In this document: positions 17,021 to 26,585 of the stretch, piece after piece
How the letters are laid out: every line of letters begins with the position of its first letter
Numbering within the stretch: the stretch's first letter is position 1
DNA from: Paracoccus sulfuroxidans
GTDB lineage: Bacteria; Pseudomonadota; Alphaproteobacteria; Rhodobacterales; Rhodobacteraceae
NCBI RefSeq assembly: GCF_007830335.1
Contig: NZ_VLKU01000015.1
Location: 1 to 64,000 of the forward strand
Direction: 5' to 3'
DNA: 64,000 nucleotides
Position numbers and translations under genes: made by a program
Notes under the pieces: generated by a model
The model's database searches: none
What the model was told of the DNA's origin: nothing
The model's input: the letters and a program-made list of their open reading frames with translations, nothing else

Positions 17021-19773
17021 ATTACGCAAATGTCGACATGGAACATGATACGTTGAATACCAAAGAAATAATCGATCACATATTCAAGGATCCGAGTACA
17101 GTCTACGAGCTTACTGAGTTCGAAAACTTGGGAAAACCAGTTCACGAAATCGTATCAATATATCCAAAAACCACCTCTACCGGTCGGGATGCCGGAAAGG
17201 TAAAGTATTTCTTGAAGAGCTTTATTCCATTCTCATCTGGAAATGAAGAAGTGCAGGTCTTTGTTGAGGGTGGAAAGTCCGCTCCCGAGGAAATAATCCG
17301 CCAATTATGGGTTTATAAGCTCATAAACCAATACGGATACAAGAAAGACGAGATTGATCTTGAGGCCAGCGTCCAGTTCGGAGTGGAGGTGGGCACGAAG
17401 GCGGCAGACATTATCGTCTACACTGACAATGCCAAGGATACCCCGAAGATCATTGTTGAATGCAAGAAGCCGAAGCGCAAAGACGGCATCGAGCAGCTGA
17501 AGAGCTATATGAATGCCAAGGGAGCACCCGTTGCCGTTTGGTCCAATGGCAGCGACAGCATAATTCTATATCGTCCTTATCCGAAGAACTTCGATGACAC
17601 GCTTTTCGATATTCCAAAGCGGGGCCAAGAGCCCAAGGATGTTCTTGAGGCAAAGAAAACGCTTCTTCAGCTAAAGCGAGATTTTAACTTCAAGAAGATC
17701 ATCCAGGACCTTGAGGAGCTGGTTCTGGCCGACAGCGGCAAGGACGAGTTCAATGAGATATTCAAACTGATATTTGCCAAGATCTGGGACGAAAAAGAAG
17801 CGCTGGAGAACCGCAGGGACAAGACCGTGGAGTTCAGCAAGGCGCTCGATCCGGACATCACCTTCGATCGGATCAATGGCCTGTTCAAAAAGGCTTGTGA
17901 GGAGTGGCCTGGTATCTTCAAGGAGAACGAAGATATCGAACTGGCGAAGCGCCATCTGCAAGTGTGTGTCGGCCCGATCGAGGGCGTCCGGCTGATGGGC
18001 TCGAATCTCCGGATCATGGACGATGCCTTCGAGTATCTATTGCCAACGGAGGCGAAGAAGAAGAAGGGGCAGTTTTTTACGCCGCGGCACGTCGTCGAAA
18101 TGTGCGTTCGGATGCTGAACCCCACGCAGAAAGAGTACGTCATGGACCCGTCCTGTGGGTCGGGCGGCTTTCTTCTGCATGCGATGGAGTGGTGCTACCC
18201 GGCGGATGACAACGACAAGCGGGAGCTTCGCAAGCATAAATACGCTGCGAAATATCTCTGAGGCATCGACTTCGAAGCCCGCGCAGCCAAGACGTCCCGC
18301 GCGCTGATGCTGATTGCCGGCGACGGACATACCAACATCTTCGGACCGGACGTCAGCAGCCTTGACCCGCGAACCTGGTACGAGAACAGCTCGGGACAGG
18401 CGCTCATGCATGGCCTGAGGCAGGCGAAGTTGACGGCCGCCAAAATTCCCGAGCAGGAGACGCTCAAGGACGATGACCGAGCGTGGGAGTATTTCGACGA
18501 GCTGAAGTTTGACGTGGTCCTGGCCAATCCCCCGTTCGCGGGGGAGATGAAGGACCGCAAGATGCTGGCGCGCTACGAGCTAGCCAAGCCCGCTCTGAAG
18601 CGGGCCGGGTCCGACAAAGCCGCCAAGGAAGAGCGCGACGTGCTCTTCATCGAGCGCATCCTGAAGATGCTGCGCCCGGGCGGTCGTGCCGCGATCGTTC
18701 TGCCCCAGGGCAAGTTCAACAACTCCTCGCTGGCCTTCATCCGCGAGTGGATCCTGAAGAAGGCGCGCCTGCTGGCTGTCGTCGGGCTGCACCCGAACAC
18801 CTTCAAGCCGCACACCGGGACCAAGACGTCGGTCCTGTTCATCCAGAAGTACACGGACGAGCAGCTCGCCGACATCGCCCGCGTCCACGACGACGTGGCG
18901 AAGGACTGCCCGGCGTACGAAACTGAAATCGAAGCTCTGCTGGACGCGCACAAAGGGGATGTGCCTGAAGACGCGATCCCCGACGCCGTGGCCGATCTGA
19001 TCAGTGAGACATTCAGCGAGCCGGAGCTTGATGAACCTGCCGCCGAGGATGGCGAAGGCGAAGATGGCGAGGAGACCCCCGAGCCGCCCAGCGAGGAGGA
19101 CCGGATCGCCGCGGCGGAGGACAAGGTCGACACGCTTAGGAGCGAGCTGGTCGGTGTGAAGCAGAAGCTCATCGACCTCGACAGCGACGTCGAGGCGCTG
19201 GAATGGCAGCAGAAGACCGAGATCGATGCGATTGGCGACACGTTCGCCGGAACCGCGCGCGAGCTTTCCGCGCATCTGAAAACGATCAAGACCGAGCACA
19301 AGGAGGCCGTGAAGGCCCTCAAGGCAAAGCAAAAGGAGACCGCGAAGCGGCTGAAGGCGGAGATCAAGCGGCTGGAAAAGGCGATCCCCGAGGCGGAGCG
19401 TGACCTGAAGCTCCTGACAAGCCGGGGTAAGCTGGAGCTGGTGCTGGGCGACGACGACCTGATCGGCACGCTGAAGGAGCGATGGATCGCCGCCGAGGTG
19501 GCCAAGCGGCTGGATTATCCGATCTTCATGGCGGTTAGCGAGCGGGGCGGCAAGAACAACTCTGGCGACTATGAGTTCATGCTGGATGCCGAAGGGCACA
19601 TGATCGAGGACGCAAGCGGCCAACCCAAGATTGACCAGGACCTTGTGAACTATGACCTGACGGCGAGTGATCTGGCTGATGTCGCCAACATTCCAGATGA
19701 CGAACTTTGTGTGGCTGAGGCGTTTGTCCGCTTTGCCCGCGATCAGGGTCTACATTTCTGGAGTGCTGAGTAA
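17017..19773 (+). pseudogene. HSDR_N-like nuclease fused to N6-adenine methylase, interrupted by TGA
   Basis: Read through, this is a 918-residue type I-like modification protein. Residues ~60-190 carry a PD-(D/E)xK-style nuclease signature (ADIIVY with Asp131, then IIVECKKP with Glu148 and Lys150), as in the N-terminus of HsdR. A methylase domain follows: KKGQFFTPRHVVEMCV, motif I DPSCGSGGF (377-385), motif IV NPPF (504-507). Residues ~680-790 form an unusual long charged coiled coil. An in-frame TGA at 18259-18261 replaces what is probably a tryptophan codon between motifs I and IV; reading resumes in frame, and an internal ATG at 18307 could restart. The stop overlaps the specificity gene. 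The first ~400 bases are markedly A+T-richer than the rest. Confidence 0.85.
18259..18261 (+). other. In-frame TGA splitting the methylase
   Basis: The context is KYAAKYL-stop-GIDFEARAAKTSRALM, with protein-like sequence on both sides in one frame. TGG to TGA is the simplest change, giving YLWGIDF. No selenocysteine logic applies at this site in a methylase. Confidence 0.85.
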
Positions 19774-21137
19774 TGGCAGTTTGGAGTAACACGTCTCATT
19801 CCGAAATATCAAAGAACTTTGGGCGGCTCGACGCAGAGTATTTTCGACCTGAGTTCATTTCGAGTGACCGGACCCTATCGAAAATCCCAAATTTAGCACT
19901 GCACCAAATAGCAAAGAGAATTGATGTTGGCCATGTTGGTTCGATGGTTAAGCACTATCGCGATGATGGCATATTAATATTGCAGACGCAGAACGTAAAA
20001 GAATTTTTTCTCGATCTAAATCATTCGATTAGAATAACGCCCGAGTTCCACTCAAGGCTTGAAAAATCCAAAATAAGAAGAGGCGATATTCTAATCGCGC
20101 GAAGCGGATCATTTGGCTCAGCATCAATATATCTCGAAGAAGAGATCATAAATTCTGCAGATATCATTATCGTCGACATTGACGACCTAAAGGGGATTGA
20201 TCCTCTCTTTCTTGTGGCATTTATGAACTCGCGCCTGGGTTCAACGCAACTGGTGAGATTTGCTAGCGGTGGCGTACAAGGGCATGTGAATCTCACTATA
20301 CTCGAGCACTTTAAAGTCCCGATCTTGGATTGGGGTTGTCAAAAAGAAGTATCGAGGCTTGTGGAGACTGCTTATGCCGCCTTGAGGGCCAGCGGAGTTC
20401 TTTTCCAACAAGCCCACGATTTGTTGGTTTCTGAGTTGGAACTGCAAGCTTTGAAATTCGAAAGGCCAGTCGGTTACACCACGACTTTTAGCGCGCTTGA
20501 GTTATCGCTTCGATCCGATGCGCAACACTACCAGCCGAGGTTCGCCGAGCTAACTTCGCATCTCTCGAGATTCCCCACACGACGCGTTCGGGACGTTCGG
20601 CGCCTTAATCGCCGAGGCATCCAACCCGTCTATGTCGAAGACGGGACTCATGCGGTCGTCAACAGCCAGCACCTCGGCCCGAAACACATCAACTACGATG
20701 GCCTGCAGCGGACGACTGAGAAGCTGTTCAATGCTGCACCGGAAGCGCACATCCGGAAGGACGACCTGCTGATCTACACCACCGGCGCGTACATCGGCCG
20801 CACGAACGTCTATCTGGACGATACGCCGGCATTCGCCAGCAATCACGTCAACATCCTGCGCCTCTCTCCCGATATCGACCACGCCTACATGGCGATGGTC
20901 TTTCAGTCCGTCATCGGTCAGTTCCAGACCCAGAAACACGCGCGCGGCAGCGCCCAGGCCGAGCTCTATCCTGCGGACATCGACAAGTTCGTCGTGCCCT
21001 TGCTGCCCAGCGAAAAGCAGCGGGAAATCGGAGACCTGGTTCGTGAGAGCCTCGCCCAGCAGAGGGAGTCGGCCCGGCTTCTCGAGCAAGCCAAGGCACG
21101 CGTCGAACAGTTGATCGAGGAGGCAGTGGCGGCATGA
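19773..21137 (+). CDS. Type I-like specificity subunit (HsdS) with two TRDs
   Basis: A 454-residue protein with the two-half plan of HsdS. TRD1 is about 20-210 (KSKIRRGDILIARSGSFGSASIY, ILEHFKVPIL), followed by a spacer helix (EVSRLVETAYAALRASGVLFQQAHDLL). TRD2 is about 240-430 (HIRKDDLLIYTTGAYIGRTNVYL, DIDKFVVPLLP), and a last helix (RESARLLEQAKARVEQLI) closes the ring. It sets the DNA sequence recognised by the methylase. The TRD1 coding part (about 19800-20500) is clearly A+T-richer than the TRD2 part, a sign that TRD1 was acquired by recombination. ATG overlaps the TAA of the methylase frame. Confidence 0.9.
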   Translation: MAVWSNTSHSEISKNFGRLDAEYFRPEFISSDRTLSKIPNLALHQIAKRIDVGHVGSMVKHYRDDGILILQTQNVKEFFLDLNHSIRITPEFHSRLEKSKIRRGDILIARSGSFGSASIYLEEEIINSADIIIVDIDDLKGIDPLFLVAFMNSRLGSTQLVRFASGGVQGHVNLTILEHFKVPILDWGCQKEVSRLVETAYAALRASGVLFQQAHDLLVSELELQALKFERPVGYTTTFSALELSLRSDAQHYQPRFAELTSHLSRFPTRRVRDVRRLNRRGIQPVYVEDGTHAVVNSQHLGPKHINYDGLQRTTEKLFNAAPEAHIRKDDLLIYTTGAYIGRTNVYLDDTPAFASNHVNILRLSPDIDHAYMAMVFQSVIGQFQTQKHARGSAQAELYPADIDKFVVPLLPSEKQREIGDLVRESLAQQRESARLLEQAKARVEQLIEEAVAA

Positions 21138-21316
21138 ACCTCTCGACGGAAGACAAACGCCTGCTCGAGGAACTGTGCGAACAGCACGGGGTCAACCCGG
21201 ACAAGGTGGTCAAGCTGCTCGACACCGTCCGCGACTATGAATTCAAGGAGCGCCGCACCGGGGTGTATGACGCGCTGCGCGAGATCCTTAAGTCGTCGTC
21301 CGGGAGTGCGCCATGA
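21134..21316 (+). CDS. DNA modification system-associated small protein
   Basis: A 60-residue, charged, helical protein (LSTEDKRLLEELCEQHGVNPDKVVKLLDTVRDYEFKERRTGVYDALREIL). Overlaps of 4 bases on both sides place it firmly in the operon. Small proteins of this look accompany modification systems of Dnd and related types. Their job is unknown; an adaptor between the modification and ATPase halves is a guess. Its retention under tight packing argues that it is real. Confidence 0.75.
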   Translation: MNLSTEDKRLLEELCEQHGVNPDKVVKLLDTVRDYEFKERRTGVYDALREILKSSSGSAP

Positions 21317-21951
21317 CGGACGGGTCCGAGGTCGATCGCTATGTGAAGGACCCGAGCCTGTTGCTGGAGCTCTGCCAAGAGGTCATCGAACGCCTGGACG
21401 CCGGGACGGAAGCCGACGACACCGCCGCCATGGAGGCGCAGCTGCGCGAGATCGCGAAGGCGATCAACAAGCTCGACAAGATCGGCGTCGCGGTACCGGA
21501 CGCGCTGCGGGCCGAGAAGACACGGCTTGCCGCCGCCCTCGGTGTCAATGCCGAAGCCGTGCAGGTCCTCAATCACCTCACCGACGAACTGGAGGAGCTG
21601 CTGAAGGGCCTGACGGCCCGTCTCGGCCGCACTTCGGAAGGTGATACGACGAAGAAGCCGCGCGCGAAGCGCTCGCGCTCTCCGAAAACGCCCAATTCCA
21701 CACTCCGCGAGCTGATCGTGGAAGCACTCCGGCACCACGGTGGATCCTGCCACAAGAACGACGTGCTGCAGTACATGGAGGAAAAGCTGCAGGGCAAACT
21801 GCTGCCCGGCGACATGGAATGGCGCGAGACGACGAGGGACCACGCCTGGCAGAACAACGCCTGCTGGGAACGCTACCAGATGACCAAGGATGGCGTTCTC
21901 AAGACGGGTTCGCCCCGAGGTAGCTGGGAGCTGAGTGAGGACCACGCATGA
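21313..21951 (+). CDS. Unknown protein with C-terminal winged helix
   Basis: A 212-residue protein of two parts. Residues 1-110 are helical and coiled-coil-like (LCQEVIERLDAG, AAMEAQLREIAKAINKLDKIG, LNHLTDELEELLKGLTARLG). A basic linker (KKPRAKRSRSPK) leads to a C-terminal domain, STLRELIVEALRHHGGSCHKNDVLQYMEEKL ... WERYQMTKDGVLKTGSPRGSWELSE. That domain looks like the winged helix at the N-terminus of Mrr-type restriction proteins. DNA binding is therefore likely, function unknown. It overlaps its neighbours on both sides. Confidence 0.7.
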   Translation: MTDGSEVDRYVKDPSLLLELCQEVIERLDAGTEADDTAAMEAQLREIAKAINKLDKIGVAVPDALRAEKTRLAAALGVNAEAVQVLNHLTDELEELLKGLTARLGRTSEGDTTKKPRAKRSRSPKTPNSTLRELIVEALRHHGGSCHKNDVLQYMEEKLQGKLLPGDMEWRETTRDHAWQNNACWERYQMTKDGVLKTGSPRGSWELSEDHA

Positions 21952-23939
21952 GATTCGTCAAGCTGACCATCGAGAACTACAAGTCCTTTCAGTTCGCGAC
22001 CGAGATCCCCTTTCCGTCAGATGGCGAGGGGCGCAGCATCTTCCTGATCGGCGGGATGAACGGGGCCGGAAAGACCTCGATCATGGAGGCCATCAACTTC
22101 TGCCTCTATGGCGCGAAAGCGGACACGATCTTTCGCAACATCAATCGCCGGGAAAAGGCTAAGGGGAACGCAAACGTCGTTTTCGAGCTGGTCATGGAAA
22201 TGGACGAAGGATCCGAGCTGATCGTCAAACGGTCCTGGAGCGCCGGTGCCGTCGTCGACCCAAGGCCCAAGGATCTGAGCGAACGATTGGTCGTTGTTCG
22301 AGACGGCAAGCGCGTGTCAGTCCAGAACCAGGAAATCTGGCAGGACTTCATCCGCGCTGCTATCCCGCCGGGGATCACCCAGTTTTTCTTTTTCGACGGT
22401 GAAAAGATTCAAGAGATCGCAGCGGACGACCATTCGGAAGTCCGCCTGAAGTCGTCCCTCGAGGCGGCGTTGGGCATTCAGAACATAAACCGACTGGCGT
22501 CTGACCTTGCGTACATCAAGCAGGAGGAGCGCAAGGGGTTCGTCGAGATTTCCGACGAGGATCTTGAATTCAAGCAGAGCGAGTTGAAGAAGGAAAAGAG
22601 CAAGCTCACGCGGAAAAACAACGAGCGCGCCGACCTACAAGGTGAACTTGCGGGCTTTAAGGAGCAACTCTCCGACGCAAAGAAGCGCTTCAAATTTACC
22701 TTCCAAAGCGAACCCGAGACCCGCGACGCCATGCGGGAACAAGAGAAGCGGCGGATCCAGGCGACGAACCGCCTCACTCAAGTCGAAAATGAAATCCGAG
22801 CTCTGTGCGAGAAGTCTCTTCCCTTCTCCCTCGCTGGAAAGTTGTTCGATGGACTCCGGCAGCAAATCGACAAGGAACGCGAGTCCGCGACTGGAGCAGC
22901 CATCAAGGAGAACGCTGCTGAATTGGCTAAGCGACTCGTTCGTGTCGTCGAGGAGCCGGAACCGATCTACCGAGAGCAGCTCTCTCCGGAAAAAATGATA
23001 GAGTTAGAGAGCCGCATAGTTCGTTTGCTGAAAGAAGGAGATGGTAGGGGTGATGTAACAAAGATTCTCGACCTTTCAGACCGCGACGTGGCGCGCGTAC
23101 TTAATCAAATGGAAAACCTCGAGCGAAGCGAAGTCTTCCTCATTCAGCCTCTCATTGAAGAAAAGAGGCAGCTCGAATCTCAAGTGCGAACGCTTGAAAG
23201 CAAGAGTGCCCTCGGAGCAATGACCGAGTCTGAGCGGGAACTATTTGAGCAGCTGCAGGGAGAGATGGAAAGCTGTTCAACTCAGATTGGTCGAAAAACG
23301 GAACAGCTACGCATCCTAGAGGAAGAGATCATCGCGCTTGAGAAACGAATTCGCGACATAGAGATTGAGATCGAGAAGCTCTACGAGAAGCACAACGTCT
23401 CAAAGGAGAAGGCGGAGTACATTCAGGAGTGCGACTCCATTGCGAGTGTGCTCAACCAGTTCATGGTTCGTCTGCGAAAAAACAAGGTGCATCTTCTCCA
23501 GGAAAAGACTTTCGAGATGTATCGGCTTCTATCGAGCCGAAGCGGATTGATCAAGGACCTGACCATTGACGACAAAACTTACGAAGTTCGCATACGCGAT
23601 CGGAATGGGCATGAGATAAAAAAGTCTGGACTGTCTGCGGGCGAGAAAGAAGTTTTTGCTGTTTCCCTTTTATGGGGGCTCGCTCAGACGAGTCAGCTCA
23701 AATTACCAATAATCATTGACACGCCGCTTTCCCGTTTGGATAGCACGCACCGCGACAACATTGTGAACCACTATTTCCCGAATGCAGGCGATCAGGTCGT
23801 TATTCTCTCAACTGACACGGAGATCGACACGAATTACTACAGGAGCCTTGAGCCCCACCTGAGTGGTGCGGGCTGCCTCGACTTCGACCAAAGGCAAGAG
23901 CTTACTACCTTTAGATCCGGGTACTTTTGGGAGAGATAG
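21948..23939 (+). CDS. DndD-like SMC-family ATPase
   Basis: A 663-residue ABC/SMC ATPase. The start MRFVKLTIENYKSFQF and Walker A GMNGAGKTS (36-44) match RecN/Rad50-type heads. The DndD hallmark QFFFFDGEKI sits at 145-154. A long coiled coil (about 200-530) lacks a zinc-hook CxxC. The signature LSAGEKEVF is at 562 and Walker B IIIDTPLSRLD at about 588-598. DndD is the ATPase of DNA phosphorothioation systems, but no dndA, dndB or dndC is present here. It overlaps the upstream gene and is separated by 3 bases from the next. Base composition drops from the middle of the gene onward. Confidence 0.85.
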   Translation: MRFVKLTIENYKSFQFATEIPFPSDGEGRSIFLIGGMNGAGKTSIMEAINFCLYGAKADTIFRNINRREKAKGNANVVFELVMEMDEGSELIVKRSWSAGAVVDPRPKDLSERLVVVRDGKRVSVQNQEIWQDFIRAAIPPGITQFFFFDGEKIQEIAADDHSEVRLKSSLEAALGIQNINRLASDLAYIKQEERKGFVEISDEDLEFKQSELKKEKSKLTRKNNERADLQGELAGFKEQLSDAKKRFKFTFQSEPETRDAMREQEKRRIQATNRLTQVENEIRALCEKSLPFSLAGKLFDGLRQQIDKERESATGAAIKENAAELAKRLVRVVEEPEPIYREQLSPEKMIELESRIVRLLKEGDGRGDVTKILDLSDRDVARVLNQMENLERSEVFLIQPLIEEKRQLESQVRTLESKSALGAMTESERELFEQLQGEMESCSTQIGRKTEQLRILEEEIIALEKRIRDIEIEIEKLYEKHNVSKEKAEYIQECDSIASVLNQFMVRLRKNKVHLLQEKTFEMYRLLSSRSGLIKDLTIDDKTYEVRIRDRNGHEIKKSGLSAGEKEVFAVSLLWGLAQTSQLKLPIIIDTPLSRLDSTHRDNIVNHYFPNAGDQVVILSTDTEIDTNYYRSLEPHLSGAGCLDFDQRQELTTFRSGYFWER

Positions 23940-23942
23940 TCC

Positions 23943-25469
23943 GTGGCTGATCGACTCTATACCTCAAGTGAGGCTGATGAAATTTTGAGCGCCCTCCGGT
24001 TCGAGACAAAACTGGAGAAGGTAACCCTTGCCAGAATGGCATTTGCGCTGTCGGTTGCAAAGATCGGCAAGGATGTTCCATCGAGCCCAAATTTCAGTGG
24101 CGGCGAGATGAAAAGGCCAACTTTTTTTGCTGATGATGAAGCGTTTGTACGGGCGCTTCTATCATACACTTACAAAAAGCCCGATCTCAGTGAAGATGAA
24201 CTGTTTTCCAATCGCGCTCTCACGAAGAACCACATCGACCACGGAGCATCTCTGTTAAACGACCTGTTTCAGTCGTGCGGGCGCAGCGGCGATGGCCTCA
24301 TCTCCGCTCTTGTAGAGAAGGTGGAATTCTCAGGTCGCAGGGAGAATTTTGGGCACGGACTGGAAATATTTATTGGGCGCACGCTCTTGCAGCGAAACGA
24401 GTTGGTGATGGAACTGAACAACACGTCGCGACATGCCAACTCACACTTGGCGATCATGGGCAAGCCTGGCGTAGGAAAGACACAATTTCTTTTAAAGCTG
24501 CTGGCTGATATTCGTATCCAGTCGAATTTCCAAACCAACTTTATCTACTTTGATTACAAGGGTGACGTGGTTGATAACGAAAACTTTGCGAGCATTGCAA
24601 AGGTTCAGCCATATCGACTTTTGCAGACGGGTCAAAGCCTGCCAATAAATCCGTTCGTTCTGCCTTCGTATGACGATCAAAATATAAACATTTCTGCGCG
24701 GGAAAAGGCCGAAAGCTTTGCCTCAATTAACGCTAAGCTAGGTGTCGTTCAGAAAGGGGCGCTGACTGAGGCCATTAGGGCTGGATACGCGAAGCGCGCA
24801 GGGTCCTCGGCTCCATATCCCGACTTTCAGGACATTCTAGAGATTGCAGTTGCTGCCTATGAAGAAGATAGCAAGAAAGATGACAGCCTCATTGAGGTGC
24901 TGCGTGATCTTTCCGACTTCGACCTCTTTTGGAAGCACGGAAGCGAATCCCCTCCAATTGAGAGAATTTCCAATCGCACTCTGATAATTGATGTACATGC
25001 TATGCCAGTCCTGAAGGAACTAGTGGCGTATCTTGTCATTGAAAGATTGTACAAAGAGATGGCGCACATGCCGGACAGTCCAGTCATCGATGGGAGGCGA
25101 ACTATTCGGAGTATCTTGGTCATTGATGAGGCGCATAATTACTTGAGTCAAAAGAACATTTTCCTTCAGAGAATTATTCGCGAGGGTCGCTCGAAGGGGG
25201 TTGTGGTTTTTTTCGCAAGCCAATCGCCGAACGATTACCAGCAAGAATTCTTCAATTTTCAAGAACTTCTTGAGTTCGCCTATATTTTTCAATGCGAGGG
25301 TGTGAGTGCCAATTCTGTGCAAAAGATTCTTGGGTGTAGCAACAAAACAGCAAAAGACCTTCAAACTGAAATCGCTAGGCTAGAGCCTTGGCAGGTGGTG
25401 AGTCGAAGCACCGACAAGACCGAGGAGTTTGTGAAGTTCGAGGCCGAGGCCTTTTACAAGACATACTGA
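23943..25469 (+). CDS. DndE-like domain fused to HerA/FtsK-type ATPase
   Basis: A 508-residue protein. Residues ~10-125 (TKLEKVTLARMAFALSVAKIG, then FFADDEAFVRALLSYTYKKPD and NHIDHGASLLNDLF) resemble DndE, a small nicked-DNA-binding subunit of Dnd systems. From 165 on it is a HerA/VirB4-like ATPase: Walker A GKPGVGKT (173-180), FIYFDYKGDV, NPFVLPSYD, Walker B ILVIDEAHNYL (Asp395, Glu396) and the VVFFASQSPNDY sensor. HerA-type motors form hexamers that pump DNA, often with a nuclease. GTG start at 23943. This is the last operon gene; phage debris follows directly. Confidence 0.8.
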   Translation: MADRLYTSSEADEILSALRFETKLEKVTLARMAFALSVAKIGKDVPSSPNFSGGEMKRPTFFADDEAFVRALLSYTYKKPDLSEDELFSNRALTKNHIDHGASLLNDLFQSCGRSGDGLISALVEKVEFSGRRENFGHGLEIFIGRTLLQRNELVMELNNTSRHANSHLAIMGKPGVGKTQFLLKLLADIRIQSNFQTNFIYFDYKGDVVDNENFASIAKVQPYRLLQTGQSLPINPFVLPSYDDQNINISAREKAESFASINAKLGVVQKGALTEAIRAGYAKRAGSSAPYPDFQDILEIAVAAYEEDSKKDDSLIEVLRDLSDFDLFWKHGSESPPIERISNRTLIIDVHAMPVLKELVAYLVIERLYKEMAHMPDSPVIDGRRTIRSILVIDEAHNYLSQKNIFLQRIIREGRSKGVVVFFASQSPNDYQQEFFNFQELLEFAYIFQCEGVSANSVQKILGCSNKTAKDLQTEIARLEPWQVVSRSTDKTEEFVKFEAEAFYKTY

Positions 25470-25472
25470 CTC

Positions 25473-26068
25473 GGACTGACCGTTGCTTCTATCCCTCCGT
25501 AACCGAGGAAGGGGTCAACCCGCAGGATGCGTGGTTAGACGCCAGTACCATTCGGGTGCATATGACCGGCGCGTCCATGATCGCGGACGGGCAAGCGTAC
25601 CGAGGTGCCGAGAGGATGGTGCCCAAATTCATCGGCAACGCGATGAAGGGCGGCAGGTACGCGACAGATGGCGTCACCACCTATTACGGCGATGATCTGC
25701 TGGAATCGGTGAACCCATGGCAGGTGCTGACGACAACGGTGGGCTTCACCCCTGCCGAGGTCGCGGAACGCTACGCGGTGAACAACCGCCTCAAGCTGAA
25801 AGAGAAGCGCATCACAGATCGCCGGAAGGACATCATGCGCGAGGTCGGGGATGCGATGCGGGCTGGCAAGCCCATTTCGCCGGCATCGGTCGACAAGATT
25901 CGGGCATTCAACCGTGAATGGCCGGAATACCCGATCACGACCGCGAGCATCAGGCAATCCGTTCAGTCGCGGAACCGGGCCAGCCAGCGCAACGAGTTCG
26001 GCGTTGCCCTGAACCCGAAGCTGAATGACCGCCTGCGCGCCGAGCGCGCGCCCATGGTCTACAACTAA
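25473..26068 (+). pseudogene. C-terminal piece of a large phage virion protein
   Basis: The frame reads GVNPQDAWLDASTIRVHM, RMVPKFIGNAMKGGRYATDGV, VLTTTVGFTPAEVAERYAVNNRLKLKEKRI and ITTASIRQSVQSRNRASQRNEFGVALNPKLNDRLR to a normal stop. This is like the C-terminus of very large (PLxRFG-type) proteins of Rhodobacter phages, which are thousands of residues long. The 5' part is absent because the ATPase gene ends immediately before it, so the operon was joined to a broken prophage here. Any protein made would be only a fragment. Confidence 0.65.
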
Positions 26069-26148
26069 AAATGTAACCTGCGCCGGTATGGATTGGCGCA
26101 GGCTTCTGATGTAGCGTCATAAAAAGCCCCTCAAACTGGATGCCGCCC

Positions 26149-26484
26149 ATGAAAACGCTGGTTCTCTCGATCGTCGCCGCATGTCTGGCGCTGCCCTCGA
26201 TCGCGCATGCGCAAGCGGTCAAAAGCTGCACCGAATGGCAGGAGGCGGCGAAATATGCGATGGAAATGCGTCAGTTGGGCGTTCCTCAACGCGAGGTTTT
26301 GCAAACCGCCGTGAACGCGATGCAGGAGGTCGGCGGCGAACCGCATGAAATCGACTTTCTCAAGCAGATCGTTTTCAACGCTTTTCGCAAACCTGTCGAG
26401 CGTTCCGAGCGCGGCGCTGAGGCCGCCACCATCGAATACGGCGAGGAAATCTTAACGCTCTGCGCGCCTCATCTTCGCTTGTGA
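26149..26484 (+). CDS. Small secreted phage-associated protein
   Basis: A 111-residue protein from MKTLVLSIVAACLALPSIAHAQA, a clear signal peptide with an AHA cleavage site. The mature part (KSCTEWQEAAKYAMEMRQLGVPQREVLQTAVNAMQEVGG...EEILTLCAPH) is helical, with one Cys near each end that could pair in the periplasm. I do not recognise the family. It sits among phage remnants and is probably cargo or a late gene of the same prophage. Confidence 0.55.
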   Translation: MKTLVLSIVAACLALPSIAHAQAVKSCTEWQEAAKYAMEMRQLGVPQREVLQTAVNAMQEVGGEPHEIDFLKQIVFNAFRKPVERSERGAEAATIEYGEEILTLCAPHLRL

Positions 26485-26585
26485 TCTGAGGCTTCGAGCC
26501 CGCTAGATATTGAGTGTCGGCGCTGGTATGGTGCCGACATGGCTGCATAGGACGTGCGCCCTGGTTTCAAACCCATGGTGATCCT

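Noticed and set aside
18259..18261. UGA as selenocysteine codon
   Set aside because: The position lies in a DNA methylase between motifs, with no redox role; a nonsense change from Trp is simpler.
21948..25469. Complete Dnd phosphorothioation system
   Set aside because: dndA, dndB and dndC are all absent, so sulfur modification cannot be claimed.
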